The position numbers and the translations under genes are program-made. Below, one piece after another: positions 51,692 to 61,260 of a DNA stretch of 64,000 bases; positions within the stretch are counted from its first letter, which is position 1; each line of letters begins with the position of its first letter. Source of the stretch: Rhodobacter sp. 24-YEA-8 (GTDB taxonomy: Bacteria > Pseudomonadota > Alphaproteobacteria > Rhodobacterales > Rhodobacteraceae). Below the pieces are notes generated by a model that was given only the letters and a program-made list of their open reading frames with translations, made no database searches and was not told the DNA's origin. The stretch is taken from NCBI RefSeq assembly GCF_900105075.1, contig NZ_FNSK01000002.1, forward strand, positions 310,001-374,000. Reading direction: 5' to 3'.

Positions 51692-53704
51692 ATGGAAAAC
51701 CTGCTTGAGATCAGGGGGCTCTCGGTCGATTTCCAGACCAGCCAGGGCCGTATGAAGGCCCTGCGCAATATCAGCTTTGATCTGCGCAAGGGCCGCATCA
51801 CCGGCATCGTCGGCGAAAGCGGCTCGGGAAAAAGCTCGGTCCTGTGGTCTGTCATGGGGCTGCTGGCGGCAAATTCCGAGATCACCGGCGGCACGATCCG
51901 CTATGAGGGCCGTGACATTCTGCGTCTTTCCGAGCGCGCGCGCCGCGCACTGCGGGGGGAGGAAATCTCGGTCGTCTTCCAGGACCCGATGACCTCTCAG
52001 GCGCCTTTGCTGACCTATGGCACCCAGATGCGCGACCTGCTTTACCGGCGCCGCAGGATGAGCCGCAGCGCCAAGCGCAAGGCTGCCGCGGAAATGCTGG
52101 GGAAGGTGGGAATTCCGGATCCGGGCTATCGGCTGGGCCGCTATCCGCATGAGTTTTCCGGTGGAATGCGGCAGCGGGCCGGCATCGCTATGGCGCTGCT
52201 GACCGGGCCTAATCTTTTGCTGGCGGACGAGCCGACCACCGCGCTTGATGTGACGATGGAGGCGCAGATCATAGAGCTTTTGCGCAATCTTCAGCGCGAC
52301 AGCGAAACCACCATGGCGGTGGTCTCACATAATCTGGGTCTGATTGCGCAGCTTTGCGACGATGTTGTGGTGATGTATGCGGGAGAAGTGGTCGAAACCG
52401 GCACCGTCTCGCAGATTTTCCATGCGCCGCAACATCCCTATACCCGCGCATTGCTGGAATGCGATCCGGCGCGGATCCCCGAACGGGTCAGCCGGCTGCC
52501 GATCATTCCGGGCGATCTGCCCGATCTGATTGCCTTGCCGACGGGCTGCATATTTGCCCCCCGCTGCGGCCAGGCCGTCGCGGAATGTCGTGAGAGCGCG
52601 CCGCCGGAAGTGCGCCGCGATGAGACCGCAATGGTGCGCTGCTGGCGCAGTGAACAACCGGCATCGGTACCGGCCGCTGTCATCACGTCACCGCCGCGCG
52701 CGCCGGTAGCAGCGCAGGACAGCGCCGCGCCGCTTCTGGAAGTGTCTGATCTGGGCGTTCGCTTCCAGATCGGCAGCCAGCTCGCCGCAAAACTTGCGCG
52801 GCGGGCCCCGCGCGGGCTGGATGCCGTGCTCGATGTCAGCCTGCGGCTTCGCGCGGGGGAAACGCTGGGCCTTGTCGGGGAAAGCGGCTCGGGCAAAAGC
52901 ACGCTTGGCAGGGCCATTCTGAACCTGGTTCCCGTGACCTCCGGCAAGGTGTTGTTTGACGGGACTGAGGTGCAGAACATGCCCGAACGCGCCTTCAAGC
53001 CCCTGCGCCGCAATATGGCGATGATGTTCCAGGACCCGAATGGCTCGCTCTCGCCGCGCAAAACCGTGCGCGCCCTGATCGCCGAGCCGTTCCAGATTCA
53101 TGGTGAGGGCGGGCGCAATCTTGACGCCGAGGTTGAGCGCCTTGCGGATATGGTGCGGCTGCCAAAGGCCCTTTTGTCGCGCCATCCGCATCAGCTGTCA
53201 GGCGGCCAGGCGAGGCGCGTCGGGGTGGCACGGGCCCTGGCGCTGAGCCCGCGTCTTCTTCTGGCCGATGAACCGACTGCCGGGCTTGATGTCTCGGTTC
53301 AGGGTGAGGTGCTTAATCTGATGGCCGGGCTGCAGAGCAGCTTTAACCTCGGCTACCTGATCATCACCCATAATCTGCCGGTGGTCCGCCATATCAGCGA
53401 CCGTATCGCGATCATGTATCTTGGCCGTATCGTGGAAGAAGGACCGACAGACGCGATCTTCCGCGAATGCCGCCATCCCTATACCGCGTCGCTGCTGAAG
53501 GGGATCGCGCAGCCCGATCCCGATCAGCGCCAGAGCGGTCTGGGTCTTGCAGGCGAGGTGCCCAGCCTGCTGAACCGGCCAAAGGGCTGTGATTTCGTGA
53601 CCCGCTGCCCGCTGGCCCAGCCAATGTGCCACCAGCTTAAGCCGGCCCATCAGGCCGAAGGCACTGACCGGGTTTTTGCCTGCCACTTCCCGCTTTCCGG
53701 CTGA
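51692..53704 (+). CDS. fused dipeptide/oligopeptide ABC ATPase (DppD-DppF type)
   Basis: The 670-residue protein holds two complete ATPase domains. Domain 1 has Walker A GESGSGKSS, signature FSGGMRQRAGIAM and Walker B LLLADEPTTALD. Domain 2 has GESGSGKST, LSGGQARRVGVARAL and LLLADEPTAGLD. Each is followed by the oligopeptide-type C-terminal region with cysteines (APRCGQAVAEC, VTRCPLAQPMC). Single-chain fusions of this pair are common in alphaproteobacteria. It energises the importer. Confidence 0.92.
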   Translation: MENLLEIRGLSVDFQTSQGRMKALRNISFDLRKGRITGIVGESGSGKSSVLWSVMGLLAANSEITGGTIRYEGRDILRLSERARRALRGEEISVVFQDPMTSQAPLLTYGTQMRDLLYRRRRMSRSAKRKAAAEMLGKVGIPDPGYRLGRYPHEFSGGMRQRAGIAMALLTGPNLLLADEPTTALDVTMEAQIIELLRNLQRDSETTMAVVSHNLGLIAQLCDDVVVMYAGEVVETGTVSQIFHAPQHPYTRALLECDPARIPERVSRLPIIPGDLPDLIALPTGCIFAPRCGQAVAECRESAPPEVRRDETAMVRCWRSEQPASVPAAVITSPPRAPVAAQDSAAPLLEVSDLGVRFQIGSQLAAKLARRAPRGLDAVLDVSLRLRAGETLGLVGESGSGKSTLGRAILNLVPVTSGKVLFDGTEVQNMPERAFKPLRRNMAMMFQDPNGSLSPRKTVRALIAEPFQIHGEGGRNLDAEVERLADMVRLPKALLSRHPHQLSGGQARRVGVARALALSPRLLLADEPTAGLDVSVQGEVLNLMAGLQSSFNLGYLIITHNLPVVRHISDRIAIMYLGRIVEEGPTDAIFRECRHPYTASLLKGIAQPDPDQRQSGLGLAGEVPSLLNRPKGCDFVTRCPLAQPMCHQLKPAHQAEGTDRVFACHFPLSG

Positions 53705-53738
53705 TCCCGGACAGCAGCAGAGACGACAAGGACGTTCC

Positions 53739-55166
53739 ATGAGTTACGGTATTTACATCGGCCGCGCCCATACGGCCGACGGTCTTCCCTATCTGGCTGG
53801 CTATGGCGATGAACCGTCAAGCCACTGGCTCGAAATCATCCCTGCAGCCAGCCATGCGCCGGAGGCGACAATCACCGTCGGGGTGACGCCTGCGGCGCTG
53901 ATGCCGGGCCTGCTTTCGGAGATTCCGCAGGTTGCCAGCACATTTCGCCATATGCGGGTCAGCTACAGCCATTATCTTGGCGTGCCCTGCCCGCTGACCA
54001 ATGGCGGGCTGAACGAATACGGAGTCGCTGTGCGCGACATATGGTCAACCTCGTCCGAGCGGCTGATTGCGATGACGCCAAAGGATCAGACCGGCCCCAA
54101 CTATTCGGATCTGGCGCGCATCGTTCTGGAACGCGCCCGCACCGCCCGCGAAGGGGTGCAGATCATCGGCGATCTGATCGCGAGCCACGGCTATTCGACC
54201 TATGGCGGGAATTCGCATATCATCGCGGATGGCAAGGAAGCCTGGGTCGTGATTGAATTCGCCGGCGGCCGGCGTCTCTGGGTCGCCGAGCGGCTGGGTG
54301 ACAGCAGTATCCGCGTCTCCCGCCCGGGCTATATCGGACAGATCCCGGCAGTGCCGGACGAAAATTTCCTGTTCCCACCGCATTTCATCAGCACGGCCAT
54401 TGATCTGGGCTGGTACGATCCGGCCACAGGCGCCTTTGACGTCAATGCCGTCTATGGCGATGGCAAGGGTCGCTGGGAAGGTCAGGCCTGGATCGAGGCC
54501 GAGATGCAGTCCCGCGCCGCCCGCCCCGAAAAGCTTGGAATCGAAGATATTGTCTGGGCCATCGCGACCGAAAAGCTGACCGGGGATACCGCCGGTTATG
54601 GACAGATCGTGCCGCTGACGGAACCCGACTTCCCGGAGCAAAGGATGATGTGGCATGCCGCCATTGGCCCGGTTGCCGCGCCGCTGACGCCGGTCTTCCT
54701 TGGAATGGACGAGGTCCCTCCGGCCTATCGCCAGCACCGCCATCTGACCGAAGGCGAAAGCGGCCGTTTCCTCGATCGCCGCAAGGAAGTGAAGTCGCCC
54801 GAGGTGGTTTCTCGGATCCCGCAGGGGATCGAAAGTGCCGATGGTGCGGTCTATCAGTTCCGCAAACTTATGCATCTGGCCTTTCAGGATGGCGAGGCGC
54901 TGCTGCCCGAAATCTACAGCCACTGGCGCGATCTTGAGGCGCTGATCCGTGCCGATCTGCCTGAGACGCTGCGGGCCTCGGGCCTGCTGAGCGCAGCGGG
55001 GGAACGCGATCTTGCCTGCCGCCTGCTGTCGGATTTCAGCACACGCTGGATGGAGCGCAGCCTTGACGACTGTGATGCGCTCGCCCGGGCCGCCTATGTG
55101 CGCCTCAGAGTGCGCGGCGGGCTGAATATGACAACGAGCCCGCTTTCACCCGCGCAGATCTGGTAG
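53739..55166 (+). CDS. C69/U34-like peptidase (Ntn-hydrolase fold) with Ser at the nucleophile position
   Basis: The 475-residue protein resembles C69-family dipeptidases: short N-terminus IYIGRAHTADG, LTNGGLNEYGVAVRDIWS, STYGGNSHIIADGKEAWVVI and TGDTAGYG. In classical C69 enzymes the N-terminal nucleophile is Cys (CTTILVG-like); here the aligned residue is Ser2, right after the initiator Met. No signal peptide, so it is probably cytoplasmic. Encoded 34 bases after the importer ATPase, it most likely hydrolyses the imported amide or dipeptide. Confidence 0.8.
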   Translation: MSYGIYIGRAHTADGLPYLAGYGDEPSSHWLEIIPAASHAPEATITVGVTPAALMPGLLSEIPQVASTFRHMRVSYSHYLGVPCPLTNGGLNEYGVAVRDIWSTSSERLIAMTPKDQTGPNYSDLARIVLERARTAREGVQIIGDLIASHGYSTYGGNSHIIADGKEAWVVIEFAGGRRLWVAERLGDSSIRVSRPGYIGQIPAVPDENFLFPPHFISTAIDLGWYDPATGAFDVNAVYGDGKGRWEGQAWIEAEMQSRAARPEKLGIEDIVWAIATEKLTGDTAGYGQIVPLTEPDFPEQRMMWHAAIGPVAAPLTPVFLGMDEVPPAYRQHRHLTEGESGRFLDRRKEVKSPEVVSRIPQGIESADGAVYQFRKLMHLAFQDGEALLPEIYSHWRDLEALIRADLPETLRASGLLSAAGERDLACRLLSDFSTRWMERSLDDCDALARAAYVRLRVRGGLNMTTSPLSPAQIW

Positions 55167-55261
55167 GCAAAGGCGGCTCCGGTCGTAAGTCCTGGGTAGG
55201 ATCTGCCGTCGGTTTTCCGGACACGAAGATAAGATCGTGACCAGGGAGCTGACGTGCGGAT

Positions 55262-55348
55262 ATGACGAGACGGAAGCTCCGCCGCGAGGTCAAAGTCAGG
55301 GCCGTGAGGCGGGTGAAGTGTAAAAAGGATCAATGCCTGCGATCATAG
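55262..55348 (+). pseudogene. short remnant of an IS transposase gene
   Basis: A 28-codon frame begins MTRRKLRREVKVRAVRRVK, resembling the first helix of an IS3-type OrfA, and stops shortly after. Upstream, GTCGGTTTTCCGGACACG (55208-55225) looks like an IS3 terminal repeat. No more of the element is present in the 270-base gap between the peptidase gene and the sugar ATPase gene. Confidence 0.4.
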
Positions 55349-55436
55349 TCGCATGGCGGTCTGCCATGATGGCGGGATGGATCCCGCCATCCGCGTTGCG
55401 GCGCGCCCCGATTGCCGGGCCGCAACGCTCCGACAG

Positions 55437-56924
55437 TCAATGCACTGCCGCATAGAGTATGCGCTCACTGCTGGCATCCGTCGGGCTGAATTCTTCGACC
55501 ACGCGCCCCTGGCGGCAGACAAGGATCCGATCGGAAAGCTTCAGGATCTCGGGGAGGTAGGACGAGATCACGATCACCGCGATGCCCTGCTCCGCGAGGC
55601 TTTCGATCAGTGCGTGGATCTCGGCCACCGCACCAATATCGACGCCCCTTGTCGGCTCATCAAAGATCACCAGTTTCGGATTTTGGATCAAAGCCTTGCC
55701 GATCACCACCTTTTGCTGATTGCCGCCCGAAAGCTCCACCACCCGCGCGCCCGGATCAATCGAGCGGATCACGAGACGCGCGGACCATTGCGCCGCGAGC
55801 TCGCGCATTTCCGCAGTTGAGACCCAGGGGAAGCGGTTAAGCCCTGCCGCGAGCAGCCCAGCATAAAGGTTCTCCGCGACGGTCATATTCTCGAAAAAAC
55901 CCTCCTGCTTGCGGTCCTCGGTGACATAGACGATGCCGTCCGCCACCGCCGGACCGGGGGTCGCGTAGCGCACCGCCCCCCCCTGATATTCCACCTGCCC
56001 TCCGCGCAGAAAATCGCGTTTCAGAACCCCCGCGATGATCTTTGCCGTCTCGGTCCGGCCCGAGCCAACAAGCCCGAACAGACCCGTCACCTGCCCCGCG
56101 AAGACCGAGAATGACGTATTCCTGACCAGCGCCCCCATCGAGACATCCTCGACCGAAAGGACCCGCGCCCCCGGCGGGCGAATGCTGTCGCGGGGTGCAA
56201 AATCCGCCGCCACGTCGCGCCCGACCATGGCCTCGATAATACCGGCCTGCGTCAGACCCTGCGCCGCCGCAGTCAGCACCCGCTTGCCATCGCGCATAAC
56301 GGTGATCCGATCCGAGACCTGCAGCGCCTCTTCCAGTGCATGGGTGATGAAGATGATCGCCACACCGCGCTTTTGCAGCCGTGCCAGCAGGGCGAAGAAA
56401 TGACGGCGCTCCTCGGGGGTGAGGGTCGCGGTCGGCTCGTCAAAGATGATGATCCGCGCGTTGAGCCGCACAGCACGGGCGATCTCGACCATCTGGCGTT
56501 TGGCCGCGCCGAGGCTTGAGACCAGCGCCGTGGGATCGACGGTGAAGTTCAGGGATTGCAAGAACTGCTGCGCAGCAATTGTGACGCCGCGCAGGCGGTT
56601 GAAGGCTTTCTCCTGGCCAAGGAACAGGTTCTGCGCCACGGTCATCGAGGGGACGAGGCTGGTCTCCTGGTAGACCATGGCGATGCGTTGCCCGAGTGCG
56701 TCACCCGGGCCGATTGCTTTGAAAGGCTGGCCCGCAAGGCGGATCTCGCCACTATCGGGCGGGTAGACCCCGGCCAGAAGCTTGGAAAAGGTGGATTTCC
56801 CGGCGCCGTTCTCGCCCAAAAGCGCATGGATTTCGCCGGGAAACAGGTCGAAATCCACCTGATCCACCGCGATATTGCCGTGAAACGCCTTGCTAATGGC
56901 CTTTGTGGACAGGATCGCGGTCAT
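55437..56924 (-). CDS. sugar ABC transporter ATP-binding protein
   Basis: The 495-residue RbsA/MglA-type protein has two nucleotide-binding halves: Walker A GENGAGKST, Walker B IIIFDEPTATLT, then degenerate GLVGSGRTE, signature LSGGNQQKVVIG and Walker B LVIFDEPTRG. It overlaps the SMP-30-like gene by four bases and is the last gene of the operon that starts at 62259. Confidence 0.92.
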   Translation of the reverse strand: MTAILSTKAISKAFHGNIAVDQVDFDLFPGEIHALLGENGAGKSTFSKLLAGVYPPDSGEIRLAGQPFKAIGPGDALGQRIAMVYQETSLVPSMTVAQNLFLGQEKAFNRLRGVTIAAQQFLQSLNFTVDPTALVSSLGAAKRQMVEIARAVRLNARIIIFDEPTATLTPEERRHFFALLARLQKRGVAIIFITHALEEALQVSDRITVMRDGKRVLTAAAQGLTQAGIIEAMVGRDVAADFAPRDSIRPPGARVLSVEDVSMGALVRNTSFSVFAGQVTGLFGLVGSGRTETAKIIAGVLKRDFLRGGQVEYQGGAVRYATPGPAVADGIVYVTEDRKQEGFFENMTVAENLYAGLLAAGLNRFPWVSTAEMRELAAQWSARLVIRSIDPGARVVELSGGNQQKVVIGKALIQNPKLVIFDEPTRGVDIGAVAEIHALIESLAEQGIAVIVISSYLPEILKLSDRILVCRQGRVVEEFSPTDASSERILYAAVH

Positions 56925-57994
56925 CGGGCTTCCTCCGCTTCGGCAATGTCGACGATCTCGCCCGCGCCTTTCAGCGCGACAAGGGTCTGGCCCGGCAGAT
57001 CAAGCACCGCGACCGCGCCATGCCTGCGCCCGTCTGCGCGGGAATGGTAGCTTTCCAGCACGCCAAATCCGGCATCAAGCCGCGCCACCAGCCCGTAAGA
57101 CCGCGCCGGCGCCCAGGGTTTGCGCAGACCCATGGTGCGCACGCCGCCGCGCTGCAGTGGCTCCAGAAAGCTGTGGCCGACAGAGAGCGCGGGGGCAATC
57201 CAATGCTCCTGCGGGACCGTCGCCAGCATATCGGCGCGGAAATGGTTTTCCTGCAGCACAAGCTCCACAAGGCGGTTGCGCGGCGCGAAAATGGCCAGCC
57301 ACCAGCCGCCATTCAGCGCAGGAGAGAGCCGACCCGGATAGCCGGGGATACGGTCAAGAAGCTTGCGCGCGCCCTTGGGTGTCAGCGCCGTCAACCGATG
57401 CGCGAAGGCCTCGGCCAGCACGATGCTGCCATCCTGCGCGCGCGCCAGGCCCGAAGGCCAGGCAAGGCGCGTGGCGATCTGTTCGGCGCGCAGCGCGTCA
57501 GGCTCCAGCCGCCAGAGCCCGCCGTCCCCGGCCTTGCGCATCAGGGCGGCAACCCAGTCGCCCGCTTTATGCGTGGCCGAGCCTTCGGCGATGATCAGCG
57601 CGCCATTGTCTTCCATCAGCGCGGTTGCGGAAACAGGACGGGGGAAGGCGCTGCGCAGATCGCGGCTCCCTGCCCCGCCCCGCAGGATAAGCCCGCCATC
57701 CTCTAAAGCCAGCGCAAGACCGCCCTGGAATCCGGTTATCGCCGTGATCGGGGCGGGATAGGTTTCCACCGCCTCAGCCCCCGCAGGGGTCAGGCGATAA
57801 AGCACCGGCCCGGCGCTGGCCCAGACCCCTCCCGCAGCGTCACGCGCGAGGGTGTCAGCGCCCGGCAAAACCGCGACCGGCGCCGCTGTCTCAAGCCGCG
57901 TATCGGGCTTCCAGGCGCCGTCATAGGGCGGGATGGTGATCGCCTGACCGCGGAACGGCTCGAGCAGGCGGTCAAGCAGACTGATCCGGCTCAT
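56921..57994 (-). CDS. SMP-30/strictosidine-synthase-like beta-propeller protein
   Basis: The 357-residue protein has repeated strands of the SMP-30/strictosidine synthase propeller type (TPKGARKLLDRIPGYPGRLSPALNGGWWLAIF). No signal peptide is evident. It overlaps both neighbours by four bases. Members are lactonases or related hydrolases, so it may open a sugar lactone imported by the surrounding ABC system. It is divergent and shorter in motifs than canonical gluconolactonases. Confidence 0.7.
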   Translation of the reverse strand: MSRISLLDRLLEPFRGQAITIPPYDGAWKPDTRLETAAPVAVLPGADTLARDAAGGVWASAGPVLYRLTPAGAEAVETYPAPITAITGFQGGLALALEDGGLILRGGAGSRDLRSAFPRPVSATALMEDNGALIIAEGSATHKAGDWVAALMRKAGDGGLWRLEPDALRAEQIATRLAWPSGLARAQDGSIVLAEAFAHRLTALTPKGARKLLDRIPGYPGRLSPALNGGWWLAIFAPRNRLVELVLQENHFRADMLATVPQEHWIAPALSVGHSFLEPLQRGGVRTMGLRKPWAPARSYGLVARLDAGFGVLESYHSRADGRRHGAVAVLDLPGQTLVALKGAGEIVDIAEAEEAR

Positions 57995-60114
57995 GCCCCC
58001 GGCCCCCAGTAGGATTGCCAGCTGGTCCAGGTCGGATCGGCGCCCTCTAACCGGATGCGCCCGATCCGATTGTTCAGGATGCCGCCGATATAAAGCCAGC
58101 CCTTATGTTCGCGCATCGAGGTCACCATCGGATGCGACAGCCCGCCGAGATCGCCCAAAGTGCCGAGGATCCGCCCGTTATCGTCGAATTTCACCACCCC
58201 GCCGGTATTGATATTCGGGAAGAGCCAGTCATCCTGCGGCAGGTTACGCGTCATGCGTTTGCGCATCCCGGGATGCCGCAAGGCAAGGTCAAAGCTGGGC
58301 GTTCGCATGCCGAGCCAGGCCATCCAATAGGTCCCGTCCGAGGCGCGGTTGATATTGTCGGGATAGCCCGGCATGTCCTTGATCACGGTCTCCAGCTGCC
58401 CGGCCCTGGGGCCGGAAATCCAGTAGCGATGCACCGTGCAGGCCCAGCTTTCGGCAATCAGCAGCGACTGACCATCATGCGAGAGACAGACGCCATTGGC
58501 GTAGCGCAGGCCCCTGAGCATGGTCCGGGTGGTGCCGGTTTTCGGGTCATAGACCAGCAGACGCCCGGTCGGGCGGCTCTCAATCGAATCCAGCGCCCAG
58601 TCATGCGCGTCATAGCGCGTCGTGGAATCGGTGAACCAGATCCGGCCATCAGGCGCGATATCAAGGTCATTCGGGTCGCGCAGCCGCGCGTCATCAACCA
58701 CCGAGAAAAGCGAGCGCCCGGTTTCCGTGGTCAGTTCCGAGACCTCGCCCGCTTGCGTCACACCGTAAAGCCCCATGGCACCGACGCAGGAGATCACCCG
58801 CTGATCGCGCGTCATGGCAAGGCCGAGGGGGAAGCCGCCGATATGGGCGAAAATCTCTGAACGGGTGTAATCGGGGGCGAACCATTTCACGATCTCGCCA
58901 TGGCGGGTTCCGGCATAAAGATTGTCAGCCTCGTCAAGGATTACATCCTCTGGCCCCTCGACCGTGCCGAGCGCAATTGCCTCCGCCCCCGCCAGCCGGT
59001 CATTCAGCGCGAAGGCCGTACCCGAGCCGGGCAGAGCCGGGATCGCCGGAGCCATAGCGTGGTGCAATGGGGCGACATAGATCTCGGACAGGACTTTGTG
59101 GCGGTTTTTCAGCCAGCGCATATCCAGGATGATCGCCGCGCCGAGCATCAGGCCGACGATCATCTGGCTGGTGCCGGTGCCAGCCCCCATGCGGATCAGC
59201 CCGTTGGTGGTCAGCAGGACCGCAATCGCCCCCAGCACCCCTTTGACGACCGAGCCGCGCCCACCACCCAGGCTATTGCCACCGACCACCGCCGCCGTCA
59301 GCGCAGCAAGCTCCATCCCGAGGCCGGTTCCAGGCCCTATCCCGGAAAGGCGCGCGGCGAAAAGGAACCCCGCCAGCCCACAGGCCAACCCCGAGATAAC
59401 GTAAGACAGGAACACAGTGCGACGGACATTGATCCCGGCATTGAAGGCCGAACGCCTTGCCCCACCAACCGCCATGAAATGCCAGCCGATCCGCGAACGG
59501 CTCATCACCAGATGCGCGGTGATGGCGAAAAAAACCGCGATCAGGGCAGAAAGCGGCAGGAACCAGAGGCTGCCGCTGCCGATCCCGTCGAAGGTATCAT
59601 TCCAGACCGGCGAGCTTTGGATCCGGGTGCCCCAGGCGGTAATCAGGATATCGTAAAGCGAGCGGCCAATGATCAGCGTGACCAGTGTCGTCAGAAACGC
59701 GCGCAGCCGCAGATAGCCGATCAGAACCCCGTTCAGCGCGCCAAAAGCTGCGCCCGCGCCAAGGCCGGCAATCAGCGCCAGCCAGACCGGCCCCTCGGCA
59801 ATATAGATGACAGAGAGCACCGCGAAGGCCGCCAGCGCAAAGATCGAGCCGACCGAAAGGTCGATTCCGCCCGCGATAATGACCACCGTCAGGCCGAGCA
59901 CCACGATCAGGAATTCACCCAGCTGCCGCGTGGTATCAATCAGGCTCGATGCCGCGAAAAAGCCCGGCAAAAGCGTCCCGAAGGAGATCACCACCGCCAG
60001 CAGAAAGGCAAAGGGAACCAGATTGTCGGTCCAGCTTTTCGAGAGGATTTCGCCCAGAAGGTGGTCCGGCACCCGGTTATAGCGCAGGCGGATCAGGGTT
60101 TCGCGCAGGCTCAT
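57991..60114 (-). CDS. fusion of RbsC-type sugar ABC permease and SMP-30/strictosidine-synthase-like propeller
   Basis: Residues 1 to about 345 form a complete sugar ABC permease (IIAGGIDLSVGSIFALAAFAV, VVGGNSLGGGRGSVV). Residues about 365-707 form a six-bladed propeller (EGPEDVILDEADNLYAGTRHGEIV, RDPNDLDIAPDGRIWFTDSTTRY, GYPDNINRASDGTYWMAW). There is one uninterrupted frame with no internal stop. If the permease C-terminus is cytoplasmic as usual, the propeller would act on the substrate as it enters. It may be a lactonase tied to transport. Confidence 0.85.
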   Translation of the reverse strand: MSLRETLIRLRYNRVPDHLLGEILSKSWTDNLVPFAFLLAVVISFGTLLPGFFAASSLIDTTRQLGEFLIVVLGLTVVIIAGGIDLSVGSIFALAAFAVLSVIYIAEGPVWLALIAGLGAGAAFGALNGVLIGYLRLRAFLTTLVTLIIGRSLYDILITAWGTRIQSSPVWNDTFDGIGSGSLWFLPLSALIAVFFAITAHLVMSRSRIGWHFMAVGGARRSAFNAGINVRRTVFLSYVISGLACGLAGFLFAARLSGIGPGTGLGMELAALTAAVVGGNSLGGGRGSVVKGVLGAIAVLLTTNGLIRMGAGTGTSQMIVGLMLGAAIILDMRWLKNRHKVLSEIYVAPLHHAMAPAIPALPGSGTAFALNDRLAGAEAIALGTVEGPEDVILDEADNLYAGTRHGEIVKWFAPDYTRSEIFAHIGGFPLGLAMTRDQRVISCVGAMGLYGVTQAGEVSELTTETGRSLFSVVDDARLRDPNDLDIAPDGRIWFTDSTTRYDAHDWALDSIESRPTGRLLVYDPKTGTTRTMLRGLRYANGVCLSHDGQSLLIAESWACTVHRYWISGPRAGQLETVIKDMPGYPDNINRASDGTYWMAWLGMRTPSFDLALRHPGMRKRMTRNLPQDDWLFPNINTGGVVKFDDNGRILGTLGDLGGLSHPMVTSMREHKGWLYIGGILNNRIGRIRLEGADPTWTSWQSYWGPGA

Positions 60115-60184
60115 CTTGCGGCTTTCTTGGGGAATTCCAGTGTGGCGAATGGGGGCCAGACCATCAGGCCGGGCCCTGTCAGGA

Positions 60185-61204
60185 TCAGTTCTTCGCGGCG
60201 GCCTCGATAGCGGCCTGGCTCCAGCAGGTGGTCGGGGTCAGATCGGCTTTGGTACGCGCGACCTCATAGGTGTAGAGGTAGTTTTTGCTCTCACCGGGCT
60301 TGATGCCGCTTTGCAGCAGGACCTTGATCGCGGCGACCACATCCTGCGACTGGCGCGGCAGTTCCGAGGTCACAATCGCGCCAAAGGTGCCGTCTTCGAT
60401 CAGCTTGCAGTCAATCGCCTCGCCCGAGCCGGTGGTGGCGATAAAGACCTTGTCTTGCAGCCCTGCGTCACGGATCGCGGCTGCGGTCCCTTGCGCGGTC
60501 GCATCCCAGAAATCAACGATGCCGCAAATATCGGGGTTTTGCTGCAGGATTGTCGCCGCAGCATTACGCGCTGTGGTCGGATCCCAGTTCGAATCCGCAG
60601 TGCCTGCGACCACCCAGCCGGGATTCGCGGCCAGCACTTCCTGCACACCCTCCCACTGATACAACGACGAGGCATTGACCTGATCGCCCTGGATCACGCC
60701 GATCTTTTTCGATGACCCCTCGCCGCAATGATCGATCACCGCCTGGGTCTCCAGCGCGCCAAGCTTTTTCCAATCCGACCCGGCAAAGATATCCGAGGCG
60801 AAATTCGACGGGTTATCAAGCTGAACGACGAAAATCCCCGCCTCCTGTGCGCGTTTAAAGAGCCGCGAGTAAGAATTGAGGTCCGGCGTCTGTACGATCA
60901 GCACATCGGGCTTGTCGGGCGAGGAAATCAGATCGGTGATCGCCTGCGCCCCGGCATCCACGCTCCAGTTCGGGTCACGGGTCTCCCAGATACCGCCGAA
61001 ACGCCTGACCTCTTCGCCGATGAAATGGTTCCAGCCCTGGGCAAGGTCAAAGCCCATCGTCATCGGCACCAGCACCACGCGCTTGCCTTCCAGTGCCGAA
61101 CGATAGGCTTCGGGGCCGGGGTTGCTGTCCTGGGCGGTGACGCCAGAGGCGAGCGTAAGGACGCAGCTGCCGGCAAGGGCGGCAAGGCGAAGGGGTTTGA
61201 ACAT
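60185..61204 (-). CDS. sugar ABC transporter periplasmic substrate-binding protein
   Basis: The 339-residue protein has a Sec signal peptide (LAALAGSCVLTLASGVTAQ) and a type-I periplasmic binding fold (VVLVPMTMGFDLAQGWNHF near the start, GIVDFWDATAQGTAAAI in the second lobe). It lies between two permease genes of the same operon, 56 bases after the first permease. Ligand unknown; a sugar, lactone or sugar acid is suggested by the SMP-30 partners. Confidence 0.9.
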   Translation of the reverse strand: MFKPLRLAALAGSCVLTLASGVTAQDSNPGPEAYRSALEGKRVVLVPMTMGFDLAQGWNHFIGEEVRRFGGIWETRDPNWSVDAGAQAITDLISSPDKPDVLIVQTPDLNSYSRLFKRAQEAGIFVVQLDNPSNFASDIFAGSDWKKLGALETQAVIDHCGEGSSKKIGVIQGDQVNASSLYQWEGVQEVLAANPGWVVAGTADSNWDPTTARNAAATILQQNPDICGIVDFWDATAQGTAAAIRDAGLQDKVFIATTGSGEAIDCKLIEDGTFGAIVTSELPRQSQDVVAAIKVLLQSGIKPGESKNYLYTYEVARTKADLTPTTCWSQAAIEAAAKN

Positions 61205-61260
61205 TGTGGTTCCTCCGGGAAAAGGGCCTGCATCCGGCAGCGCCCTGAAAGGTGAAAAGG

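Noticed and set aside
58900..60210. 436-codon plus-strand frame rich in Gln, His, Arg and Asp
   Set aside because: Antisense to the permease-propeller fusion; no domain.
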